From Euryodendron excelsum (Eukaryota > Streptophyta > Magnoliopsida > Ericales > Pentaphylacaceae), in assembly GCA_033060915.1 (NCBI GenBank), contig CM065384.1, forward strand, positions 18,387,501-18,451,500: a stretch of DNA of 64,000 bases, read 5' to 3'. The translations under genes and the position numbers were made by a program. Within the stretch, counting starts at the first letter, position 1, and every line of letters starts with the position of its first letter. Positions 22,501-32,977 of this stretch are shown here, piece by piece. Under the pieces are notes generated by a model that ran no database searches, had not been told where the DNA came from, and saw only the letters and a list, made by a program, of their open reading frames with translations.

Positions 22501-24432
22501 AAATAGAAAACCTACCATATGTCTTGTTTATTTTGTGTGCCTTGCTTGCCTTTGGTCTTCGTCTTGATCTTCATCTTCAATCTTCAAGAGTTGTCTTCAA
22601 TCTTCAAACTTCAGATTACAGCTCTTCAAGTCTTCAAAGGAGGGTTGGAGGCTAGTGTATAAGTGTATGGGGGTGTGTATGACTGTATAGGAGGCTAGGG
22701 TTTAGGGTATGGTGGCTAGGGTTTGGAAAACCCAGGGAAAGTTTGTAAGTCGGCAAGCAATATATCTTTGACTAGATTTCGGCGCCTGTACTAGTGACTA
22801 CCAGGCAATTTTTAGCCTGGCTTCACTAGGAGTGACTCTGGAAAGTCCAAAAATGATTTGAAAATGTCGAGAATGACCAAGAAGGCTGGAAAAGAGCAAG
22901 AACACTTAGAATAGTGTCCCAGAGGTATGTGACATGAAAAGTGAGAATAGGATGTGTTGGAAGGGTTTATCGAGCCTTAAGGAACAAAACGGTCAATCAG
23001 ATTGGGAAGCTGTCGGGATGGACTCAGACTGTCCCAGAAGAAGACTTAAGCTTTGGAAACATTATTCAGAATGTTCCCAGAGGTTTCCGGTTTGATACCC
23101 AGAGTCGGTGTGGTCGGAAAAGGCAACTGACCCTCTAGGGGCAAAACGGTCATTTCGCACCTGGTTTGCTAGAACTGACTCGGAATGATTTGAAAGGATA
23201 AAGAAAGGTTGAGAATACTATAAAAAGCATTCTCGGGAATTTACTGCTTTGATATCTAGAGCCGGTGTGGTCGGAAAAGGAGACCGGCCCACTAGGGGCA
23301 AAACAGTCATTTTGCACTGGGTTTGTCGGAACTGACTCGGAATGATCCGTAAAGATAGAAGAAGGTCGGGAATACTATAAAAAGTATTCTCGGGAGGTTA
23401 CCAGTTTGATACCCAGAGCCGGTGTGATTCTCAGGGTGTTCGGATGCCTAGGGGCAAAATGGTCATCTTGACCGGAAAGTCTCGGAAAAGGCCCTTGGTC
23501 ATTTTTCACCGAAGTAGGCTAGCAGGCACCTGTGTTGACCTGGGATTTGAGTGTTTCCGCCATTCTGACAGCGGTCGCATGATACAGGGGTTTGTTGGCA
23601 ATTCCCTATATCGACCTGTTTGCGAGTATTTCCGCTACTCTGATGGTTCACGATCATTCCCAAGACTGCCTGATCTCGGGAAGCTGCTAAAGGGAACTTA
23701 GCGCCTAAGAAGTCAACTTTCTCGAAAGGCATGTCTAAACGGACATTTCTACATTGGCAGGCTAACAGGTGCTAAAGTTGGACCGTTCTACCATCTAGGG
23801 GACTTGGGGTCTCGTCCGGGTTGACAAGTTTAAATGGACTTACCATTTTGAAGAGATTTTTTTCGAAAAATGTGCCGGACCATCTCGAGGAAACAACTGT
23901 CTCGAAAGTGGGATTGAAAATGGAAAGGGGTCTTATCGTCTCTGGAAAGACGTGCCTGATTGGTGTAGATTTACCGTCTCGAGGAATAAACTGTCTCAAG
24001 AGAGGGATTGGAATTGAAAAGGGGTTTTATCGTCTTCGGAAAGACACACCTTATTGGAATTGGAAAAGAGACTTACTGTCTTCGAAAAGACTTGCCTGAT
24101 TGGAGGAGATTTATCGTCTTGAGGAATAAACTGTCTCGAGAGAGGGATTGAAATTGGAAAGAAAAGGAATTGGAATAGATTTACCGTCTCGAGGAATAAA
24201 CTATCTCAAGAGAGGGATTGGAATTGGAATTGGAAAGGAATTGGAAAGGACAATGCCCCTAAGGGCATTTTGGTCATTTTACCTCTATTTAGGCCTGGTG
24301 GGCCCACGAAGCGATGGACAGACGGGATTTAGACTTAGAGAGTTGGTTTCGATTAGAATACGTCCATATTGACTTGAGTACAAGTCTGGACGGAGCGTAG
24401 ACTACCGAGCGGTCAAAAATGGGGTACTTACA
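19595..24432 (-). repeat. 5' LTR of Ogre-like copy 1, core promoter deleted
   Basis: The LTR is 4838 bp, from GTGCTTACA (24432, element 5' end) to TGTCGCGC (19595). It aligns throughout with the 3' LTR, but at 22731-22740 'aaaacccagggaaagtttgtaag' jumps over about 215 bases that contain the TATA box and GGCGCC boxes in the 3' LTR. Short 'GGGAA/GGAAA' homology lies at both edges of the gap. With no core promoter in its 5' LTR, this copy could not make its genomic RNA after the deletion. Confidence 0.88.
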
Positions 24433-24437
24433 ACTTT
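24433..24437. repeat. Target-site duplication ACTTT, right copy
   Basis: This matches 519-523 and closes copy 1. Copy 2 sequence resumes at 24438. Confidence 0.9.
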
Positions 24438-26461
24438 CTTTCTTTTTATGTATATATTTTTATGAATGCACAAGTTCATACAGGAATGGAATTTATTGCA
24501 TGTTTTACTTTTTGTATGAATGTACATGCATGAATGAAATTGAATGCATGCCGTGCTTTTTGATGAATACATGAATAGATACAAACTACACATAAATTTA
24601 AATAGATGTACATATTATACTTGCCAAGGATGCATTAGTAATACATGTGTATAAGCTATTTACAAAGAATGCCCCAGGATTGCCCCAGGGCCCATACTCT
24701 CAGGATTCTATTTCATTTCCAGGATTCTGCCCCATTTAGCTTTGTCCCATTTTCATCGGGGTGTGATAGCATTTGCACCGTTCTCCAGGGATGTTGACCT
24801 TTCAGTTTGCTATTCTATCCCTACTTTCTACAAGGTTACTGTTTGGGGTTTTTCTAATCTTACTTGGTTTTCTCTCTCAGATCTCCAAAATGCCCCCATG
24901 GCTCGAGCAACAACTTGTACGCCCTTTGCGAAGCGATAAACAGCTAAACCCTCAATACGAGAAGACTTCTTTTAGGACCATAATGTAGACTGGGTTTAGG
25001 GGTTGTAAGAAACAAGGAGATATTTAGGCTCAAAGATCTTCTTTTAGTGGGTTGTTTAAACCAAAACCATCTGAGCACACTTTGGAGCATGAGATTGCCC
25101 CTGTATTCCTCTCCAATTCTCCTTTCTTATCCTACTTGTCTTGGTATTGTTCAAGTTTATTTGGACTAAGCAATTTTCTTTGATTAGAGAGGACTTTAAT
25201 TTGGACCGTAATGTAGACTAGGTTAAGGGGTTTATGAATGAAAGGGTATAAAGGCTCAAACATTATCACTTGTGGGGTTTTAAAAGACCAATGATCACCT
25301 TTTGGCAACTTAACTTCCACTCACTACTTTCTTCTTTTCTTCATACTCTTGTTATTCTTCTGGATCGCTTTCTGCCTTCTAATTTAGGATTATTTTTCCA
25401 TCAAGAAATTTGTTGCTAAGTCGACTTTTGGAGATGCCAACTTTTTCATTTATATTTTGAGATGACAGTATCTTCTTTTGAAGATCCCCACGAACACAAT
25501 AACTTCTTTAGTAGAGACGCCTTTGCCGGCACAACTTCTTGAAGATCACCATTTTTATCATTGCTCATTATACCTTATTGGAAAACACCCTTTTCATCAT
25601 TACTCATTATATCTTCTTAGAAAACACCCTTTTCATCATTGCTCATTATATCTTCTTGGAAATCACCTTTCCATCATTGCTAGTCATATCTTCTTGGAAA
25701 TCACTCTTTTCATCATTGCTTATTAGTTCCTACTTATGACTTTTGCCTTAACCCAATATGGGCAGTGATCATCTGGTCAGTTTTCTTGAGGAAAGTAATC
25801 GGCTCAAGTTGGCTTTGCAAAGGGATTTGTTTATGTATGGTAGAAGAAATGAGGGCCTTTCATCACTTCAAGTTAAATTGCTTAGTCCATAAAGCCTTTA
25901 TACAAAATTTAGACAATGTTTCTAAAAAATAGTGTGTTTCTGCCAAATCAACTACTATGTGCTTACCCCAGTGTGGGGGATGGTTATAAGTTTGGGGATA
26001 TCTGAAAAGAGATCACTAACGGCTCTAGTGGGATGAGCAAAGGATAGTGTTTATTTGGGATAAATAGAACAATGGCTCCTCATCATTTTGAGTACTCGGC
26101 TGCTCATCGCTTAGCCAGGATATCACGCAAGTGTTGCATTTTCAATGAACTCCACACTTTTTTTATGAGACTATCTCCTTCTTATCTCTCACCCTCTCTT
26201 TGTTTCTCAAAGGTCTTAACCCTCCTTTGAATGTGTTGCCCATGCTGTCCCATCCTTTAAGTTGAGTCATTTAACAAATAGAAAAGAATCCTTAAAAGTA
26301 ATAATTATCCACAAAAGTATGAGACAAAGGGATAAACTGGAAACTATCCATTTTCATTTTTAAAATATGATTACATGACATGCAGTATTTATTTAAAGAA
26401 AATATGCGAGAAATAGAAAACGAAAAGAAAACAAAAGAATTTTGTGGAAACCTCCATTTTC
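24438..26461 (-). other. 3' region of Ogre-like copy 2
   Basis: This is homologous to 14060-16021 of copy 1 (shared marks 'aggaccataatgtag' and 'aggctcaaa'), with length differences and a private minisatellite. No pol motif was found. The AT-rich 24438-24660, with repeated 'gaatgcaca/gcatg' words, probably continues into 430-518 across copy 1. The stretch 25740-26461 is non-coding and is similar to 15270-16020. Confidence 0.6.
25541..25735. repeat. 39-bp minisatellite, five units
   Basis: Units built on 'ggaaaacacccttttcatca' start at about 25541, 25581, 25620, 25659 and 25697, a spacing of 40, 39, 39 and 38 bases. Copy 1 has no such array at the matching place, so it arose or was lost after the copies separated. 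Confidence 0.88.
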
Positions 26462-27690
26462 TTATAGACCTTCTGATGAGAACCCCGAATAGGGTTTTGG
26501 GACTATGCCTATCTCCTTGGTATTCCATTTGCCAGATACATCCTCAAACATCATAGGGTAGATTAACAGATCTTCTGCAATGCTTGGGGAGCTGCAAAAG
26601 ATGGTACTGCTATTGATTTCCTCCTCCATGATTGTATTGATGGTGTGATCGTGTTGCGGGCTGGTGGGGATTGGTTTCACTTCCATGATTTCGACGATCT
26701 TATCATCTATAAGATCTTGGATTTTATGTTTCAGAGATCGGCAACTTTTTGTGTCATGGTCTAGCTTGCCGGAGTGATATGTGCACCTGATTGTTGGGTT
26801 GAAAGAGGATGGTAGAGGTTTAACAAGTGGTGTAGCTGGTATTGGGCGCAGGTATCCAACTTTTAGCAAATTATTGTAAGCAGCCATTTGGGTGCCGCCC
26901 AATTGGGTAAAGGGTCGATTCTGCTCTCTTGCTCTTTTAGGTCTACTATACGACGACGTATAAACCAACTCATAAGTAGGTACCCTAGGTGTTACTGGTG
27001 CAGACGGTTATGAGGGAAGAGGGTCGAATGCTGTGGTAGTAATTCCTGCCAGGTTCGCTGCTTGGGATTCGTTGAGACTTTGCATCTTCCATTTTAGGGT
27101 ATGACAACTTCCGGTGTTATGACCTTTAGGTTCAAGCACTTTATCAATAAGGGGCTTTGGAGGTACCATGACCATGCGCCCAGATTCACAAAATTGCTAG
27201 TACGCTGCATCTCCAGAGCATTTGGGCAGGGTGAAGCTTTGACTTTCCTTTTTTACCTTCTCCTGTGAAAGAGTATGCTCGACTTCAATCTATGTCGGAT
27301 CTGCATCCTGGGAGGGGTTGGTAAGAGTTTGAGGGTGGAGTATTGTGGCAACATGGTGTTGAGGTTGTGGCAGGGGAATGATCTTTTGGCGAGAGGTTGA
27401 CTTTTCTTCCTTTTTCACATTGGTCATTTTTGCGCGAGATAGAGGGATCATGGTCTCTAGTTTCATCATCCTTTTTCTGAGTTCTGCCTATTGTTCTAAT
27501 ATTCGGGTATGCCCCTGCCTGAGTGGTCAATTGGGCGGCACTGAGGTTACGGGCATTGTTGAAGTGGGCTCTTTGGCCATCATTGCCTACATCAGCTTGA
27601 ACATTTCATCTATTTTGCTTTTTATCTCATTAATCTCCTTGCAAGTGACAGGGGAGGTCTCATTGAGGTAGGCCGCCTTTAGCAAGGTTC
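26462..27690 (-). pseudogene. gag: Ogre-like gag of copy 2, core missing
   Basis: The best-preserved part (26968-26462) carries the zinc knuckle CTYHSGKLDHDTKSC (CX2HX5HX4C) followed by 'RSLKHKIQDLIDDKIVE', closely matching copy 1, and ends with 'IGIVPKPYSGFSSEGL'. The part towards the start (27690-27000) has several stops, matches the copy 1 gag N-terminus only loosely and lacks the capsid core ('MPDFQKYDG' region). It contains a second, diverged 'HNTGSCHTLKWKMQSL' stretch. The product would not assemble. Neighbouring 27690-27994 is leader sequence as in copy 1. Confidence 0.7.
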
Positions 27691-27994
27691 TTTGTTTGGT
27701 AGTGATGAGGCTTCTAGGTGGACGCTATTCTTTCTTAGGAGCAATGTTGACTTTTACAGTAGGATTTCTGTAAAATAAAAAAAAGGAAGAGACAAAAAGA
27801 CAAAAACACAAATCGCAAGTCAATTTCTGATTTTTAGAGAGCTTTATGCAATGCATGTCCTAGGGTGTCCCTATTTAAAAGGGAGACTAATCATGATGTA
27901 TTGGCTCACTTTTAGAGATAGCGGGTTTGCCCCTGTACGCAGATACCTTACCATTGATCCGACAATCTATACTCATCCTTATATTTATTCATTT

Positions 27995-30900
27995 GGAACG
28001 GTAAGTTCCTTCAAACCCGTTGACCGGGATGAGACCCCAAGTCCCCGAGATGGTAGAACGATCCACCTTTGGCGCCTACCAGCCCGTCAATGCATAAATG
28101 TCCGTTTCAGCACGCCTTCCAAGAAAGTTGACTTCTCAGGCGCTAAGTCCCTTTAGTAGCTTCCCGAAATCAAGCAGTCTCGGGAATGATCACGAACCGT
28201 TAGAGTAGCGGAAGTACTTGCAAACATCATAATTGTCAGAGTAGCGGAAATACTCGCAAATAGGTTGATAAAGGGAATTGCCAACAAACCCTTGTATCAC
28301 GGGACTGCCGTCAGAGTAGAGGAAACACTCAAAACCCATGTTAACACCAGTGCCTGCTAGTCCACTTCGGTGAAAAATGACCAAACTACCCCTAGGGTCA
28401 TTTTTCGACACGTTTCTCGAGAACACACCTAAGTCCTCAAAATGGTAAGTCCACCTTTTCCAAGATTATCTTAAAAGCAACCCGGCATGATTAGGTACAT
28501 TCTAGTCAGTTTCGGGCCAATTCTGAGGCTTTCCAGTCAAGATGACCATTTTGCCCCTAGGCATCTAAACGCCTCGGGGACCACACCGGCTTTGGGTATC
28601 AAATCGGTAACCTCCCAAGAATGCTTTTTATAGTATTCCTGACCTTCCTTTATATTTCTAGATCATTCCGAGTCAGGTCCGGCAAACCCAGTGCGAAATG
28701 ACCATTTTGCCCCTGGTGGGCCGGTCACCTTTTCCGACCACACCGATTCTGGGTATCAAACCGGTAGCCTTTGGGAATATTCTAAATAATGTTTTTAAAT
28801 CTCGAGTCTTCTTTCGAGACATTCTGAGTCTGTCCCGGCATCTTTCTGACCCGATTGACCATTTTGCCCTTCATGGCCCGGTTAACACTTCTGATAACTC
28901 TTGTCATCCTTTTTCAAGGCTAATATCTCAGGGACCCTATTCTAAGGGTTCCTACCTGTTTTCGACCTTCCAGGCATTCCCGGTCTCTTAAATCCTTCCC
29001 AGACCTTCCGGAGTCACTCCTAGTGAAGCTAGGCAAAAAATTGTATGGTAGTCACTAGTACAGGCACCCAACTCTTTTCAAGATATGTTGCTTGCCGACC
29101 TTAAAACTTTCCTAAGTGGCTGGTGCCACTCCTAGTGGTGCCAGAAGGTTTTTTGTCCTGGCGCCACTGCAATAGGCACCAGGTCATTCTTCTCTTTATA
29201 AATACAAAGCCTCCTCCAGCATGAAAGAAGTTCGCAAACTCAGTCTAAAAATCCTACTCATCGATATACAAAGCTCGTAGCCTCCCAAAACCCTAGTCTC
29301 CTTTAGGTTTTCCAAACCCTAGGCTCTATACCCAAACCCTAGCCTCCTATACACTCATACACTCTCATATACTCAAACACTAGCCTCAAAACCTCCATTA
29401 AAGGCTTGGATTGCTGCAACTACGAAGAGGACTGAAGTGAAGACCGAAGTGAAGCAAGCAAAGCAAAGCGTGCAAAACTAAGCAAAATAAAGAAGATACA
29501 AGGTAGGCTTCTTATTTACGTTTACGCATCTTCCCCCTCTCTTCTCTCTCCTAACCCACTTGGGTTTTCTTCTATTTTAATCCCCAATCTTCTTCCCCCC
29601 CTTTCTTGCATGCTTGAAATAAGGGAATTCCCGATCCATGTGTAGGATTAGGCTATTGGAGAGTCACCGTATCAGGGGCTTTCTTTTAGTCTAATTGGAG
29701 ACCACGTGGGTTCGGCCCCCTTAATTATATGGTGAAGCGTTAACCTTGTATGTTCACGACCCCAACTTGCATTGTGCATAGCATTATCTTGCATTCTTCT
29801 AAACTTGTTTTCAAACTCGTTTTCAAAACTTGCATTAAATTTGCTTTCAAACTTGCATCAAAATCTTCGTTTTCAAAACTTGTTTTCAAAATCACAACGC
29901 TAAGGTGATTCTAGCCTTTCCATGGCTAGGGTTGCTTTAGGAAAGTGTTACATTTAAAGTGACCGATATGGTCTATATTTTTAAAATCCCTGTTGTTTTC
30001 AAAACCACTATCCTAAAGTGGTTCTAGCCTTCTCATGGTTAGAATCGCTTTAGGAAAGTGACATATTTTATATACTTTCTAAAAACTCTCTCCAATCTCC
30101 TTTTCAAAATTGCTTTCTAAAATTGTTTTCAAAAACTCTCTCCAAAAATCTATTTTTCAAAACTTCTTTTCAAACTCCTTTCCAAAAAGCTCTCTTCAAA
30201 ATTCCTTTCCTCAAAACACTCCCTAGGTTTCCTTCTTAGAAAACTCTCTCCCTAAATCTCTTTCCTAAAAACTCTTTCCATCAATCTCCTTCCAAAAATC
30301 CCCTTGCAAAAACTCTCTCTTCAAAATTCACTTTCTAAAAACTCCTCTCTGGGATTTCTTTTCAAAAATCTCCCTTTCCAAAAATCTCTTTTCTTAGAGT
30401 CCAAGTTAAGCCTTAGAACCCATAATTAGGAAACCCTAATTTTTCTTTCAAAAACATGATTTTCAATGTTGCCTTAAAACCTTGGTTTTCAAAATCTCCT
30501 TTTTACATCTAAATCATTAGTTTCCAAAACCCCCTTTTCTACGTTAAAACTATAGTTTTTCAGATCTAGGGTTTCTAAAACTTCTCCTTCCAAATCCATG
30601 TCAAATCAAATATTCTCTTTAGGAAACTAAATCAAATCTTCCCTTTAGGAAACCAAATCCAATCTCCCATTTAGGAAACTAGATCCTATCCTCCGTTTTG
30701 AGAAACAAAATCAAACCATCTCTTTTTAGAAATAAAATCCAATCCTTTGTTTTAGGAAATAGGAATCTTAATCCTTTCTTGTCTAAACCTTTCCTAATCC
30801 AATCCTTCCTAATATAGTACTTTCCTAAACCAAAACTTTCCTAAATCGAAACTTTCCTAAAATGAACTTTCTTAATTCAAACCCTTCCTAAATCCAATCT

Positions 30901-31966
30901 TTACTAATTTTTCAAGTCCAACATTCGAGTCAAACCTTTTCTCAACTCTCAAGTCTTTCCTAAATCCTATCTTTCCTAAGTCTAGGTTTCTTAAACCTTA
31001 ATCTTTCCAAAACAAGTCCAATCTTCCATTTCAAATTCTAATATTCTATTCTTAATTTAAATCAAATCTAAGTTCCAATTCAATTCCTTTTTCTAATCAA
31101 ACCTTTTATTTTCTATTGGACTCTTGTCTGAACTACGACTAACCTGATTCCTCCAAAAGGATATGCAGGCAACCCTCATGGGTGCGACCACAACCTTTTT
31201 TAAATTTTCAATTCCACAACCTTTTTCGAATCTCAAATTTCATGATCTATTTCAAACTTCTAATTCCAAATTTCTATTTCCAAATCTCTATTTCAAATCT
31301 CCAAAACTTTTTTTCAAAATCAAATCTATCTTTTCAAATCTATTCTATTTTCTTTTTAAATCTCTTTTCAAATCAAATTAAGTTCTTTTCAAATTTATTT
31401 TCAAACTTTCTTTTCTTGCACTTGCATATCATGCATCATGTCTTTTTTTTTAAACATTCTTTTCTAAAGTGGATAGGATTGGACATTTGTTAGTTGAACA
31501 CTCTCATAGGTGAATCTAGGGTGAATAGACATGTAGGTATCGCAAGGGCGGGGTAGGGTGATGGCTTAGTGCATCTTCCCTACACGTAACCAACCTCCGA
31601 ACCTAGGATCACTGTTTTCGAAAGACCAAAATGGAGTTATTTTTCAAAAAAGGGCTTAATATTTTCTAAAGGTTGCTAAACAACCTGTTTTCTTAAAAAG
31701 CCTCCCTTGAGGAGATGTTTTCCAAAATTGTTTTCAAAAACCCTAAGTGTAGTCTTCGGATTGTGCTTAGTTTTTAAGTGACCTAACTCACCTTAATCAA
31801 GTTAGGTGGTGACTCCAAATATTTTTCAAAACCCCTTTATTAAAATCTATTTTCAATTCAAACCTAGTCGCACTCATTCTTCTAGGAGAGTGAGTTCTAA
31901 CGAGAGAGTACAGTATTTTCCTACTTGTGTGTGTATTCTTTGAGTGCAAAAATTCTGGGCACGACA
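27995..31966 (+). repeat. 5'-truncated Ogre-like LTR
   Basis: This LTR joins copy 2 leader sequence at about 27995 and ends with GGGCACGACA at 31966. Against the LTR at 57423 it lacks roughly the first 540 bases. A TATA box (CTTTATAAATAC, 29194-29205) and GGCGCC boxes (about 29116-29185) are present. The right flank is chromovirus integrase sequence, so it ended inside a chromovirus. The left flank is a different element, so a deletion has removed whatever lay between. Confidence 0.8.
29105..29205 (+). promoter_or_regulatory. LTR core promoter (GGCGCC boxes, TATA box)
   Basis: Degenerate TGGCGCCACT-type boxes at about 29120-29180 precede TATAAATA at 29197-29204, the same order as at 5998-6153. 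Confidence 0.65.
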
Positions 31967-32934
31967 AAAGAGACAAAGTACACTTTAACGTAAATGTTAC
32001 TTATACGTTGGATCAATATGCCAAGTTATATGTGAAGGAGATTGTCAAACTGCATGGAATGCTAGTATCTATAATTTCGGATAGAGATCCAAGGTTTACT
32101 TCGAGATTTTGGTTGAGCCTTCAACAAGCTATGGGTACATCATTGAAGTTTAGTACGGCCTTTCATCTTCAGACAGACGGACAATCTGAAAGAACTATCC
32201 AGACTTTGGAAGATATGCTGCGAGCTTGTATGCTTGATTTCAAAGGTAGTTGGGGAGATTACATTGCTTTGATGGAATTCGTGTATAACAACAATTATCA
32301 ATCTAGCATTGGTATGGCACCGTTCGAAGCATTGTATGGTAGAAGATGTAGAACTCCGGTATGTTGGACTGAAGTTGGTGAAAGATAGTTGTTGGGCCAA
32401 GAGATAATCCAAGACATGACTGAGAAAATCAAGATAGTTCAAGAGCATTTGAAGGTGGCACAAAGCAGACAGAAAAGTTATGCGGATAACCGACAGCGTG
32501 AACTTGAGTTCAAGGTGGGAGACCAAGTGTTTCTTAAAGTTTCTCTATGGAAAGGTGTTATGAGATTTGGAAGGAAAAATAAATTGAATCCGAGATACAT
32601 TGGGCTGTATACTATTGTGGAAAGAGTTGGTGTTATGGCTTACAAGTTGGATTTATCTCCGGAAATGTCCAAGCTACATAATGTTTTCCATGTATCTATG
32701 TTAAAGAAGTATGTGTCAGATTCGTCACATGTATTGGTTTAACAACCGGTTGAGTTAGCAGATGATTTGAGTTATGTTGAGGAGCCGGTTCAGATATTAG
32801 ATCAAAGGAATTAAGTACTTCGCAATAAGGAAATTTCGTTGGTGAAAGTGCTGTGGAGAAGCCATACAGTGGAAGAACCTACATGGGAGAATGAAAAGAT
32901 AATGCAAAAATAGTATCCATATCTATTTTCATGA
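31967..32934 (+). pseudogene. pol: Chromovirus integrase C-terminus and chromodomain, fragment
   Basis: This open stretch begins inside the integrase core, where the LTR ends. It keeps the second catalytic aspartate ('SDRDPRF'), the 'TDGQSERT' motif with the catalytic glutamate, the GPY/F-like region and a C-terminal chromodomain ('KVLWRSHTVEEPTWE'). Stops at 32386 (TAG), 32740 (TAA), 32812 (TAA) and 32911 (TAG) each fit a CAA/CAG codon changed by C to T. The normal end is TGA at 32932. It is nearly collinear with 44215-45163. It is followed by a polypurine tract and an LTR, so it is the tail of a first chromovirus unit whose front is lost. Confidence 0.85.
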
Positions 32935-32963
32935 GGTAAGAGAATTTCGGGACAAAATTCTTT

Positions 32964-32976
32964 AAGGAGGGGAGAG
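32964..32976 (+). promoter_or_regulatory. Polypurine tract before the chromovirus LTR
   Basis: AAGGAGGGGAGAG lies directly before the LTR start TGTGAAACCC. It is identical to the tract at 45193-45205 and primes plus-strand synthesis. Confidence 0.85.
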
Positions 32977-32977
32977 T

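Larger units (their letters stand above)
524..24432 (-). mobile_element. Complete Ogre/Tat-like LTR retrotransposon (copy 1), non-autonomous
   Basis: The element spans 23.9 kb, or about 18.5 kb once the nested solo LTR and its duplicated target are removed. It reads on the minus strand: 5' LTR 24432-19595, tRNA-Arg primer site 19592-19575, leader, gag remnant 18024-16022, a repeat-bearing 3' region, an antisense gene remnant, then the 3' LTR 10898-524. Both ends carry TG...CA termini (TGTAAG and GCGACA in element sense) and the duplication ACTTT. LTRs near 5 kb with a tRNA-Arg primer site are hallmarks of the Ogre/Tat lineage. The 5.7-kb stretch from the end of gag to the 3' LTR shows no reverse transcriptase, RNase H or integrase motif, so the element depended on another copy for these enzymes. 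Confidence 0.88.
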
